A program made the translations under genes and the position numbers. Positions 1-7,416 of a stretch of DNA of 21,515 nt are shown here, piece by piece (the stretch's first letter is position 1; each line of letters starts with the position of its first letter). The DNA is from Akkermansiaceae bacterium (GTDB taxonomy: Bacteria > Verrucomicrobiota > Verrucomicrobiia > Verrucomicrobiales > Akkermansiaceae): NCBI GenBank assembly GCA_018676385.1, contig JABHEX010000262.1, positions 1 through 21,515 on the forward strand. Reading direction: 5' to 3'. The notes under the pieces were generated by a model. It did not search any database, was not told the DNA's origin, and was given only the letters and a program-made list of their open reading frames with translations.

Positions 1-614
1 AAGGATTCAATCAAACTGTCAAAGATCTCAAATTGGGAGTGTGTGAATACCTCATCCTCGTCAGCAGAGGGTAGGTGAGAGCCTATTCCTTCCAGTTCGA
101 GAAAGTCGAGTTTCTCTAGTGCGTCGAAATTTTCGACTAATGACTCGGGAAGGAACCCACCTCGGCCCATGCCGGTATCAACCGCCAAATGTATGCGCAG
201 TTTTGTATTAGGATTTATACCAATTCTTGCTGCGGCTATTCTGTTAAAGTCCTTAGCCTCCTCGAGACTGGAGACACAGGGAGTCCAGTCACGAGCGACA
301 ATTTCCTTGCGTTCAGATGGGCATGCAGGTCCCAGCAGATAAATACGCGTGTTGATGCCAGCATCAGCGAGTTGCCGTGCCTCGATTACACTTGCAACAC
401 CCATGAACTTGGGGGCTGAGCTGGAGTTTATCTTTTCAAGTTCCGCCGCCATCTCTGCGATACCGTGGCCATAGCCACCTGCCTTAAGAACTGCCAACAC
501 GCATCCTTGATGTTGATTTATTACAGCCTCATAGTTGTGGCGCAGATTGGAAAGATTGATTTCTGCCCAAGTGCGTGGAGGCGATACGGGTAGCGTCGGT
601 TGAGCGTCAGTCAC
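1..614 (-). CDS. alr: Alanine racemase, N-terminal part (runs off the window)
   Basis: This enzyme interconverts L- and D-alanine with PLP in the cytoplasm, supplying D-alanine for peptidoglycan. The visible 204 residues begin with a GTG codon (612-614) preceded by AGAAAG; no in-frame ATG lies upstream. The N-terminal barrel is recognisable: TWAEINLSNLRHN (about 15-27), the PLP-lysine region VLKAGGYGHG with Lys44, and the later barrel motif DTGMGRGGF. The sequence after Lys44 is odd: the family signature has Asn or Asp where this protein has Gly46. Full-length enzymes are about 360-390 residues, so roughly the last 45 percent, including the catalytic tyrosine of the partner half-site, lies outside the window. 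It is divergent from the gene at 727. Family assignment is firm; activity cannot be judged from this half. Confidence 0.93.
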   Translation of the reverse strand, partial: MTDAQPTLPVSPPRTWAEINLSNLRHNYEAVINQHQGCVLAVLKAGGYGHGIAEMAAELEKINSSSAPKFMGVASVIEARQLADAGINTRIYLLGPACPSERKEIVARDWTPCVSSLEEAKDFNRIAAARIGINPNTKLRIHLAVDTGMGRGGFLPESLVENFDALEKLDFLELEGIGSHLPSADEDEVFTHSQFEIFDSLIES

Positions 615-726
615 GATCTTTCTATAATCGTTTTTTTGTTTAAGCCCAACTCCAAAAAACAATACCCAAATTACATGCCACTGGGCTTGCATCACAGTCA
701 ATCGTGCGTTTAATGAGCACGCGACT

Positions 727-1212
727 ATGTTTAATACCAAAATACTGACCAAAGAGCAGATTGCTACAATTAAATCGTGGGTAAATGAGGGAGCGCAGCT
801 CGCTGATATACAGCGGAAGATGGAATCAGATCTCGGTCATGGACTGACTTATATGGATACTCGTTTTTTGGTCATTGATCTTGATCTTGAGCTAAAGACT
901 GACGAGCCTGATGAGAATCAATCACCCCAAGAAACCGTTCCAGCTGAGGTGGATCCAACTGAGCTTACTGAGGATGATATTGAGGTGTTGCCGCATGATT
1001 CGGCCACTACAAACGTGAAAGTTACGGTGGATGAAATTGCGCGACCTGGAGTAATGGCGAGTGGGCGAGTGACCTTTTCTGATGGGCAGGCTGGTATGTG
1101 GTATGTAGATGAAATGGGTAGACTTGGGGTAGATCCAGAGAATGAGGGCTATAGCCCCTGCGAATCTGATATCTTGGCGTTTCAGAAAGAGCTGCAGCGA
1201 GTAGTCGGCTAG
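727..1212 (+). CDS. Conserved protein of unknown function, Verrucomicrobia-type
   Basis: I cannot assign a function to this 161-residue acidic protein. It has two blocks joined by a Glu/Asp/Pro-rich linker (about 57-90). The N-terminal block (7-55) reads LTKEQIATIKSWVNEGAQL followed by helical sequence, and could be a small helix-turn-helix-like bundle. The C-terminal block (95-161) begins KVTVDEIARPGVMASGRVTF and includes GMWYVDEMGRLG, suggesting a beta-rich domain ending in an amphipathic helix. There is no signal peptide or membrane segment, so it is probably cytoplasmic. From memory, proteins with this arrangement recur in Verrucomicrobia genomes; this was not searched. It lies 48 bp upstream of the thioredoxin-fold gene on the same strand and may be co-transcribed. 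No Shine-Dalgarno sequence precedes the ATG. Confidence 0.8.
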   Translation: MFNTKILTKEQIATIKSWVNEGAQLADIQRKMESDLGHGLTYMDTRFLVIDLDLELKTDEPDENQSPQETVPAEVDPTELTEDDIEVLPHDSATTNVKVTVDEIARPGVMASGRVTFSDGQAGMWYVDEMGRLGVDPENEGYSPCESDILAFQKELQRVVG

Positions 1213-1260
1213 CTTGCGCTTGCACCTTGTTTTTCTGGAGGACACAATTACCCTAATCTC

Positions 1261-2376
1261 ATGAAGATATTCAATTTGAGTTGTTATATACTCGTATATG
1301 TCTTTTTTGTCGTTCCATTTGCCGGCGCAGCTACGGAGGCACAGGCTGCGGCGATCATCACTGAGTATGAAGATGCGCAGAAGCTTTGGCTGGCAGAGAT
1401 GAAACTGGCCCCTAACGCGGCTTCTCTTCAGATGATTAGGAAGAAGCAGCCTGATGCGGCGGCTTATGGCAAGCGCCTAAAGCGCCTCTTAAATCGGGAT
1501 TTGGATAAGCAATGGACTCTTAAATATGGAGCCTGGTTATTAGAAAATGACACTAGTCTCACAGCGAGTTCACAGCGCGCATTACTCAATGCGCTGGAAA
1601 AAAACCACATTAAGAGTCCTCAGCTTGGCAGCTTTGTCATGGCAATGGTATACTTGCGTCAAAATAACGAGCCCATGCGTGCTGGCAAAATCCCTCTGCG
1701 GTCACGAGGAATGCAATTGTTAGAAAAAATTAAAATAACGAATCCTGATCCAAAGGTTCAGGGCCAAGCTGCACTCAGTCTCGCGCTGATACTTTCATCT
1801 CTGGGCGAGGGTGGACAGGTGATGCGGCAGAGGCTAGCCAATTTGCGCGAAGCTGTAAAAAAGAGCGCCGACGTCAAAGTGGGTAACACAGTTGTCGCAG
1901 ATATTGTCAAGGATCAGCTCTACATCATTACTCGTCTATCCAATGGCAGGGAGGCTCCAAACCTAATCGGAGGTGACTCTGCGGGTAGGGTAGTAAATCT
2001 TAGGGATTATCGGGGTAAGGTAATTTTGCTCGTTTTTTGGTCGAGTTTTGACACCGATTTAGCTCGGATGGATAAGGCATTAAAAATCTTGCGCAGGATG
2101 AATCAAATAAATGCAGAAAAGCCATTTGCCATCCTCGGGGTTAATCGTGATTCACTTGAAAACCTGCGCGCGCTGGAAGCAGATCGTATCGTCACATGGA
2201 GAAACATCTCAGACCCCGAGGGGAAAATTGCCAAAGCGTATCGTATTGGGAGTTGGCCACACTGCATTGTCTTAGATCAAGATGGGGTAATCCGCTACGG
2301 TGGTGCAATTGGTTCATTCGCTGATGCTGTAGTTACAGACATGCTGAGATCAAAGCCAGCCGTCAAAACTCCTTAG
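1261..2376 (+). CDS. Exported thioredoxin-fold (TlpA/AhpC-like) protein lacking redox cysteines
   Basis: This 371-residue protein has an N-terminal signal peptide (hydrophobic residues 8-21, AGA near 21-23), a helical region (about 25-220), and a TlpA/AhpC-type thioredoxin fold (about 229-365). The fold shows GREAPNLIGG, LRDYRGKVILLVFW at 247-260, and SWPHC with the expected cis-proline at 333. Where redox-active relatives have WCxxC, this protein reads FDTDL (263-267), so both cysteines are replaced (Asp264, Leu267). It should sit in the periplasm and cannot do classical disulfide exchange; a binding or structural role is an inference. A GGAGG lies 19 nt before the ATG, too far for normal use. 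Its stop overlaps the stop of the convergent permease gene by 4 bp. Without a search I cannot name a closer family. Confidence 0.82.
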   Translation: MKIFNLSCYILVYVFFVVPFAGAATEAQAAAIITEYEDAQKLWLAEMKLAPNAASLQMIRKKQPDAAAYGKRLKRLLNRDLDKQWTLKYGAWLLENDTSLTASSQRALLNALEKNHIKSPQLGSFVMAMVYLRQNNEPMRAGKIPLRSRGMQLLEKIKITNPDPKVQGQAALSLALILSSLGEGGQVMRQRLANLREAVKKSADVKVGNTVVADIVKDQLYIITRLSNGREAPNLIGGDSAGRVVNLRDYRGKVILLVFWSSFDTDLARMDKALKILRRMNQINAEKPFAILGVNRDSLENLRALEADRIVTWRNISDPEGKIAKAYRIGSWPHCIVLDQDGVIRYGGAIGSFADAVVTDMLRSKPAVKTP

Positions 2377-3125
2377 AGTAATCTTGGAATTAGAAGTATC
2401 ACAGCGACGATGATGATGATCCCAAGGATTTTTTGCATCATTTGCGGTTTAAGGCTCGTCGCGCCGATGAAGCCGCCGGCCATACCTCCGAGATATACAG
2501 CCACAATTAGAGTGAGGTAATTGAGGATTTCTACATCATGATGTTGTATTCGGGAAATCATCCCCGTGAGCGAATTTAGCCAAATGAAAATGGCACCGCT
2601 GGAGGCGGCTTGTTTTTCATTACCAAGACCAAGGATAATAATTAGAGGGACAAGATAAATCCCGCCTCCAATACCAACAACTCCTGCTATAAAACCAAGA
2701 GCAGTGCCGGCGATCATACTCACTATTAGTTTTTTTGTGCCTGTTATATTCCATCTCACCTTAACCGAACGTAGGAAAAAGATGCGAACAACAACCAACA
2801 CTAGTGATGCTAGAAGTATTGCGTAGAACCACCGCTTAGGTAACTGAAGAGATCCTCCAAGATAGGCCATGGGTAGTGAAGTGACTAGGAATGGCGTGAT
2901 CAACTTCCATGATGCATGATGATGGCGAATAAATTGATAACTGGCAGCAGAAGTGACCACCAGATTTAGACTAAGAGAAATCAAAGGTATGCTTAGTGGA
3001 GGTAGTCCTAACGCAGCCATTATGGCTGTGTAGCACGAACCACCCCCAAGGCCAACTGAGGCACTTATATAAGAAATGCCGAGAAAAATAGTGGCAAGCA
3101 GGATCAGAGTGGAAATGTCCAGCAT
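2373..3125 (-). CDS. TauE/SafE (TSUP) family membrane permease
   Basis: This 250-residue inner-membrane protein belongs to the sulfite exporter TauE/SafE family (TSUP, PF01925). It has about eight hydrophobic segments in two homologous halves, each carrying the family's glycine signature: GLGGG at 25-29 and GIGGG at 151-155. The region KQAASSGAIF (171-180) is also typical of the second half. Known members move sulfite, sulfoacetate, other organosulfur anions or related substrates; the sequence alone does not decide which applies here. Its length is normal for the family and it looks intact. It is convergent with the thioredoxin-fold gene, the two stop codons sharing bases 2374-2375. No sulfur-metabolism gene is adjacent, so context does not help with the substrate. 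Confidence 0.9.
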   Translation of the reverse strand: MLDISTLILLATIFLGISYISASVGLGGGSCYTAIMAALGLPPLSIPLISLSLNLVVTSAASYQFIRHHHASWKLITPFLVTSLPMAYLGGSLQLPKRWFYAILLASLVLVVVRIFFLRSVKVRWNITGTKKLIVSMIAGTALGFIAGVVGIGGGIYLVPLIIILGLGNEKQAASSGAIFIWLNSLTGMISRIQHHDVEILNYLTLIVAVYLGGMAGGFIGATSLKPQMMQKILGIIIIVAVILLIPRLL

Positions 3126-3309
3126 GGTATCTTGAGAAAACGTATTTGCGCGAATGTGTCAAGTGATGAGCTAGTGAATTATCGTTGATAAGTATACATT
3201 GATTGATTTTCGATTATGTAGGATGAATTATCGAGATACTTGTATGCCTCATTGTGGTAGAGTTAATTATATTTTACCATATAAGTCACATGAATGTCAG
3301 CTGTTTCGC

Positions 3310-3337
3310 TTGATGCATAAATCTTAGAGATTATGAT
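3310..3337 (+). promoter_or_regulatory. Predicted sigma70-type promoter for zwf-opcA
   Basis: TTGATG (3310-3315) and TATGAT (3332-3337) are separated by 16 bp, a good match to a housekeeping promoter. Transcription would start near 3344, leaving a leader of about 40 nt before the ATG at 3386 or about 24 nt before the alternative GTG at 3368. The prediction rests on sequence and position only. Confidence 0.5.
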
Positions 3338-3385
3338 CTGGTAGCATCACGATGTTTCAAAGATCATGTGCTTCTGCCAATTATT

Positions 3386-4918
3386 ATGAATAATCCATTT
3401 CGTAAGGACCTCGTTTCCCGCAGTCAGCCTGAGGCATGTACAGTTGTCATCTTTGGTGCTACCGGAGATTTGACTCATCGCAAGCTCATTCCAGCGTTGT
3501 ATAACCTTCAGCTCGAGGGTGCGCTGCCTGCTGGGGTTAAGATCGTAGGATTTGCGCGCCGAGAAAAAACCGATGAGCAATTCCGTAGCGGGTTAGAGGA
3601 AATTAATCGCAAAGTCTCACGCAGTGGACACGACGACGAAGTCTGGGCCGATTTTGCGCAGAAGATTCATTATCACCAAAGCGAATTTCAAGATGCAGAT
3701 GGCTATAAGAGACTCGCTGAAAGTCTGGAGGAGATTGATCAGGAGCGTGGAGGTAAAGGAAACCGCTTGTTTTACATTGCTAGTGCACCTTCGTTTTTTG
3801 ATGATGTGTTAGAGTCGCTCAAGGATGCAGGTTTAAATAGTTGCCGAGCTGGTTGTTGGTCGAGAGTCATTGTTGAAAAACCCTTCGGGATTGATCTTCC
3901 ATCTGCTCAGCACCTCAACGAGGTAGTTAACAAGACGTTTCAAGAGAAGGATACCTACCGAATTGACCATTACCTAGGGAAAGAAACGGCGCAGAACATC
4001 ATGGTATTACGTTTTGCTAATGCTATTTTTGAACCTCTCTGGAATAACAATTATATTGATCATATTCAGATCACCTGTGCCGAAAATTTGGGAATGGAAG
4101 GTGGACGAGGAGGTTATTATGACAAAGCGGGTGCTTTGCGTGATATGGTGCAAAATCACCTCTTGCAGCTATTGAGTTTAGTGGCGATGGAGCCACCTAC
4201 AGACTTGACTGCCGATGGCGTGCGTGATGAGAAAGTTAAAGTGCTACGCTCATTGCGTCAGTGGGATACTCCTGAGTTGGTTGCAGAAAATGTGGTCCGC
4301 GCTCAATACACCGAAGGTCACGTTGATGGAGAAAAGTGTGTTGGCTATTGCCAGGAAGATCGAGTTGACCCTGAGTCTACGACGGAAGCTTATGTCGCTC
4401 TTCGTATCATGATTGATACCTGGCGCTGGAGTGGTGTTCCTTTTTTTGTGCGTATGGGTAAGCAACTACCGAAAAAAGCGACTGAGATCTCGGTTCATTT
4501 TAAGGAGCCGCCCACGGTGCTTTTTAATGCTCTTTCTGGGGGAGTGCCTGGTGGTAACGTGTTGGTCATTCGTATCCAGCCAGATGAAGGAATATCTTTG
4601 CGTATGGTTTCCAAAATTCCAGGGGCGAGATTACGGCTCGAGCCAGTGAAAATGGATTTCCATTACTCTACGAGTTTTGGAAAGGGAAGTCCAGAAGCCT
4701 ACGAACGATTGTTATTAGATTCGATGGCGGGAGATGCGACTCTTTTTGCGCGCCGAGATGAAGTTGAGGAAGCATGGAAGTTCATTGATCATATCGAGAG
4801 TGCGTGGCACGAATCTTCGAATCCGCCTCCGGTAGCAGATTATGTTGCTGGAACATGGGGGCCCAAAGAAGCTGATGATTTACTTGCTGAGGGTGGGCGT
4901 AAGTGGAGAAGGCTCTAA
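3386..4918 (+). CDS. zwf: Glucose-6-phosphate 1-dehydrogenase
   Basis: This enzyme oxidises glucose 6-phosphate to 6-phosphogluconolactone with reduction of NADP, the first step of the oxidative pentose phosphate pathway, in the cytoplasm. The 510 residues match the usual length. The nucleotide-binding GATGDL is at 24-29, EKPFG at 164-168, and the substrate-binding, catalytic motif RIDHYLGKE at 192-200; YYDKAGALRDMVQNH follows at 244-258. I chose the ATG at 3386 because it gives the customary short N-terminus before the Rossmann strand. An in-frame GTG at 3368 would add six residues (MLLPII), and neither start has a clear Shine-Dalgarno sequence. opcA begins 11 nt after the stop, so the two form an operon under the promoter near 3310. 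Assignment is secure. Confidence 0.97.
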   Translation: MNNPFRKDLVSRSQPEACTVVIFGATGDLTHRKLIPALYNLQLEGALPAGVKIVGFARREKTDEQFRSGLEEINRKVSRSGHDDEVWADFAQKIHYHQSEFQDADGYKRLAESLEEIDQERGGKGNRLFYIASAPSFFDDVLESLKDAGLNSCRAGCWSRVIVEKPFGIDLPSAQHLNEVVNKTFQEKDTYRIDHYLGKETAQNIMVLRFANAIFEPLWNNNYIDHIQITCAENLGMEGGRGGYYDKAGALRDMVQNHLLQLLSLVAMEPPTDLTADGVRDEKVKVLRSLRQWDTPELVAENVVRAQYTEGHVDGEKCVGYCQEDRVDPESTTEAYVALRIMIDTWRWSGVPFFVRMGKQLPKKATEISVHFKEPPTVLFNALSGGVPGGNVLVIRIQPDEGISLRMVSKIPGARLRLEPVKMDFHYSTSFGKGSPEAYERLLLDSMAGDATLFARRDEVEEAWKFIDHIESAWHESSNPPPVADYVAGTWGPKEADDLLAEGGRKWRRL

Positions 4919-4929
4919 ATAATAACTAG

Positions 4930-6042
4930 ATGGAAGATGTAATTCGACAGAGCCAGATGCAGATCCTTGGTAAAGAGGTAGCCATCGGTAGTGTAGATAG
5001 AGAGTTGAGGTTGTTATGGGAGCAAGATAAGGCAAGCACCAATGCCTCGCTGATGAACCTCGCCGTTTACTCGGAAAATGACGGTGCCATACTGCGGAAC
5101 TCAGATCTTGTGCAAGAAATTACGCGTGAGCATGCTTGTCGTGCTATTTTAATAGGCATCGATCGAGATGATCCAAAGGCATCGATCCGCGCGTGGATCA
5201 CTGCGCATTGCCACTTGCGCCATGGTAGAAAAAGTGTCTGCTGTGAGCAGATTGCGTTTCAACTGACTGGGCGTGCGACTGGACGATTACGTAACACGGT
5301 GTTTGCTCATCTTAACAGCGACTTGCCGCTTGTTTTTTGGTGGCAGGGAGAATTATCATCTATTTTTTCAGAGCGACTTTACAGCTTGATTGAACGGTTT
5401 GTATTCGACAGCTCGCAGTGGAGTGACCCAGCTGAATCATTTAAGTGTATTGAGAGAGCATTGAAAAATGCGAACAATTTCTCACCCATGGATATGGAAT
5501 GGACGCGGAGCTATGCGGTGCGTTTAGCAGTAGCCGGGCTCTATGACGACCCGCTTGCGAAACAATCTTTAGAATACACCAATTCGATCCGTATTAAGGT
5601 ACATCCTAATCACAAGATGGCAGGCTTACAGCTCCTCGCATGGATAATTCAGAGTAATGGATGGAAACCTTTAATGGATAAGCGACAAGATACTGAAATT
5701 TCAGATCGATTTTGTTTTGAAACTAATGAGGGCGTCGAGGTTACCGCAGTTGTGGAAACAGCTTCATCCGCTGCACCAATTGCGGAACTGGAAATATCAT
5801 CGCCTGATTGCACTGTGAGAGTATCGCGCGGGGCTGATTCTCGCTACCTTCATCAGTTATTAAATGTGGGCAGTCATCGAGTGGAGCAATCAACTCCAGT
5901 ATCGGGTAATGATCCCGCGGAATTATTTATGGCTCAGTTGTCGCGCGGTGGTAAAAACTCGCTTTTCCGCATGATCATACCCACATTCCTCAGTTTTCTC
6001 GGAGTGAATGAGGAGGAGATTTACGGGACCAATATTGAATAA
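4930..6042 (+). CDS. opcA: Glucose-6-phosphate dehydrogenase assembly protein OpcA
   Basis: OpcA is not itself an enzyme; in cyanobacteria and actinobacteria it binds glucose-6-phosphate dehydrogenase and promotes its oligomerisation or activation. The 370-residue product fits the family: an N-terminal segment with ASTNASLMNLAVYSEN (35-50), a middle domain with HACRAILIGIDRDDP (68-82), the characteristic DLPLVFWWQGEL (131-142), then FVFDSSQWSDP (157-167). The C-terminal half diverges more. It lies 11 nt downstream of zwf, which strongly supports the call. There is no signal peptide, so it is cytoplasmic. The occurrence of zwf-opcA in a Gram-negative background agrees with Verrucomicrobia. Transcription probably ends in the hairpin at 6054-6080, which it shares with the convergent porin gene. 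Confidence 0.9.
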   Translation: MEDVIRQSQMQILGKEVAIGSVDRELRLLWEQDKASTNASLMNLAVYSENDGAILRNSDLVQEITREHACRAILIGIDRDDPKASIRAWITAHCHLRHGRKSVCCEQIAFQLTGRATGRLRNTVFAHLNSDLPLVFWWQGELSSIFSERLYSLIERFVFDSSQWSDPAESFKCIERALKNANNFSPMDMEWTRSYAVRLAVAGLYDDPLAKQSLEYTNSIRIKVHPNHKMAGLQLLAWIIQSNGWKPLMDKRQDTEISDRFCFETNEGVEVTAVVETASSAAPIAELEISSPDCTVRVSRGADSRYLHQLLNVGSHRVEQSTPVSGNDPAELFMAQLSRGGKNSLFRMIIPTFLSFLGVNEEEIYGTNIE

Positions 6043-6046
6043 TCTT

Positions 6047-6080
6047 CAAAAAAATGGATGCATCTTAATGATGCATCCAT
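6047..6080 (-). terminator. Hairpin terminator between convergent opcA and porin genes
   Basis: A perfect 11-bp inverted repeat (6054-6064 with 6070-6080, arm ATGGATGCATC) encloses the 5-nt loop TTAAT. On the minus strand it is followed by an uninterrupted run of seven T (6047-6053, with the last base of the stem), so it is a canonical intrinsic terminator for the porin gene at 6105. On the plus strand it is followed by a weaker, interrupted T stretch (GTGTTTT). It may therefore also stop opcA transcription, less efficiently. Confidence 0.85.
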
Positions 6081-6104
6081 AGGAAATGTGTTTTAAAGTA
6101 TCTT

Positions 6105-7328
6105 TTAGAATGTACCGCTGATACCGGCACCAATGATGTCAACATCACCCCCAATCTTTCCAGTGAATAGTGCCTCGTTGCCTCCGTTTGCCTCTGAGTA
6201 TACTGATACGTCATCGGCAAAGATATGGGTGTAACCAATATCAAGATTGTAGTTATCGGTTAGCTTGATGGTGGCTCCAATACTTGCCCATATGCGATCA
6301 CCGTCAGGGATACGAAGAGTCCTGTCTGATGTGTTGACTGGGCTTTCGTCAAGAGAGAGACCGGCACGGAAGGTCAGGCTATCACTGTGCTTGTAGGTAG
6401 TGCCGATAGCGAAACGGAAAGCATCATTCCAGTTTTCCTGAATTACAGGGATTGGCGGACCACCTTTAGTTGTTGGTGCGAGTTGCTTAAATTTACTCCA
6501 ATTTGTCCAAATGACATCAGTATGAACAGCCCATTGGTCATCGAGTTCGTGGTAGGCACTGAACTCGATGCTGTCTGGTAGCTCAACTTCAAGTTGCGCA
6601 TCAAATTTAGTTTTGAGGGGACCAAATGCTGCAGAGCCGTCTATAGTAAGATCTATACTGGAACGATAACTCAGCCCTAATCGTGTTCCCTCACTAATTT
6701 CATAGAGGATACCAATATTCCAGCCAATGGCCAAGTCATCGCCTTCTAGGTCAAGCGCATTTAGACCACCCGAGTTTGGGATATCACTGGTAAGTCTGCC
6801 TTCAGCGTGCATGATGTCGATGCCCACACCCAGGGTCACTTGCTCGTTAAGCCTTACTGCAACAGATGGGTTAGCTGTAACTGTAGTGATTTCGCTGAGA
6901 TCAGTGCCTACTTGTGCGGCAAAGCTATCCGAATAGTCGGTGGCGAGCCCAAAAGATGAGAACATACCGAAGCCTACACTAATATTGTCAGTGATTTTTC
7001 GAGTATAGTAGAAGTAAGGAACTAAGGCCTCTGTGGCGACATCGGAATCGCTGACGCTTGCATTAGCTGGGCCGCTCTTACCTTTTAAATTAACGTTTGG
7101 TTTGATATACTGCAGACCTACGGAATAAGAACTGTCGTCCAAGAGGATGATTCCTGCAGGGTTGGATGATAAGACCGATGCATCGTCAGCAATAGCGGCT
7201 TCACCTGAGAATGCACGTCCTAGACCTGAGACAGAACGTTCTTGGAGCTGGAAACCTGCGCCGAGAAGAGGAGCAGAGGTGATGCCAAGCATTGCTAATA
7301 TAGTGGTGTATTGATTTGTTTTCTTCAT
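6105..7328 (-). CDS. FadL/OmpP1/TodX-family outer membrane transport protein
   Basis: This 407-residue protein belongs to the FadL family of outer-membrane beta-barrels, which pass long-chain fatty acids or aromatic hydrocarbons across the outer membrane by lateral diffusion. A signal peptide (1 to about 24, MKKTNQ then a hydrophobic stretch ending LLGA) precedes the family hallmark hatch sequence GFQLQERSVSGLGRAFSG (25-42), followed by DDASVLSSNPAGI (48-60). Alternating amphipathic strands run to the C-terminus, which ends in Phe as outer-membrane barrels usually do. Upstream is AAGG, 10 nt before the ATG, and a TATAAT element at 7373-7378. No fatty-acid degradation gene is nearby, so the substrate is open. 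The gene is probably monocistronic, ending in the hairpin at 6054-6080. Confidence 0.92.
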   Translation of the reverse strand: MKKTNQYTTILAMLGITSAPLLGAGFQLQERSVSGLGRAFSGEAAIADDASVLSSNPAGIILLDDSSYSVGLQYIKPNVNLKGKSGPANASVSDSDVATEALVPYFYYTRKITDNISVGFGMFSSFGLATDYSDSFAAQVGTDLSEITTVTANPSVAVRLNEQVTLGVGIDIMHAEGRLTSDIPNSGGLNALDLEGDDLAIGWNIGILYEISEGTRLGLSYRSSIDLTIDGSAAFGPLKTKFDAQLEVELPDSIEFSAYHELDDQWAVHTDVIWTNWSKFKQLAPTTKGGPPIPVIQENWNDAFRFAIGTTYKHSDSLTFRAGLSLDESPVNTSDRTLRIPDGDRIWASIGATIKLTDNYNLDIGYTHIFADDVSVYSEANGGNEALFTGKIGGDVDIIGAGISGTF

Positions 7329-7372
7329 GATGTGTATGCCTTCAATTAATGGAGACAGTTCATAATCAATGG

Positions 7373-7401
7373 ATTATACCTGGTATCAAGATAAAAGCGA
7401 A
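7373..7401 (-). promoter_or_regulatory. Predicted promoter of the FadL-type porin gene
   Basis: Reading on the minus strand, a perfect TATAAT -10 element lies at 7378-7373. The position of the -35 element (7401-7396, TTCGCT) matches the consensus poorly. Transcription would start near 7366, giving a leader of about 38 nt. A weak -35 with a strong -10 is typical of activator-dependent promoters, and a palindrome lies just upstream. Confidence 0.45.
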
Positions 7402-7402
7402 G

Positions 7403-7416
7403 ATGTTGATCAACAT
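7403..7416. promoter_or_regulatory. 14-bp perfect palindrome upstream of the porin promoter (candidate operator)
   Basis: ATGTTGATCAACAT is perfectly self-complementary. Its centre is about 43 bp upstream of the inferred transcription start of the porin gene, directly beside the weak -35 element, where class II activators often bind. It overlaps the TGA stop codon (7410-7412) of the hydrolase gene. About one such palindrome is expected by chance in a window of this size, so only its position is suggestive. Confidence 0.3.

Noticed and set aside
189..419. A 76-codon plus-strand open frame over the first gene
   Set aside because: It is antisense to the well-conserved alanine racemase reading frame.
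922..1245. Open frame of about 107 codons on the minus strand over the 161-residue unknown gene
   Set aside because: The plus-strand protein has clear domain-like patterning; the minus-strand translation is of unnatural composition and shows no family resemblance.
3223..3327. A 34-codon open frame with two Cys near its start (CMPHC) upstream of zwf
   Set aside because: There is no ribosome site at usable spacing, it runs into the predicted zwf promoter, and no other coding evidence exists.
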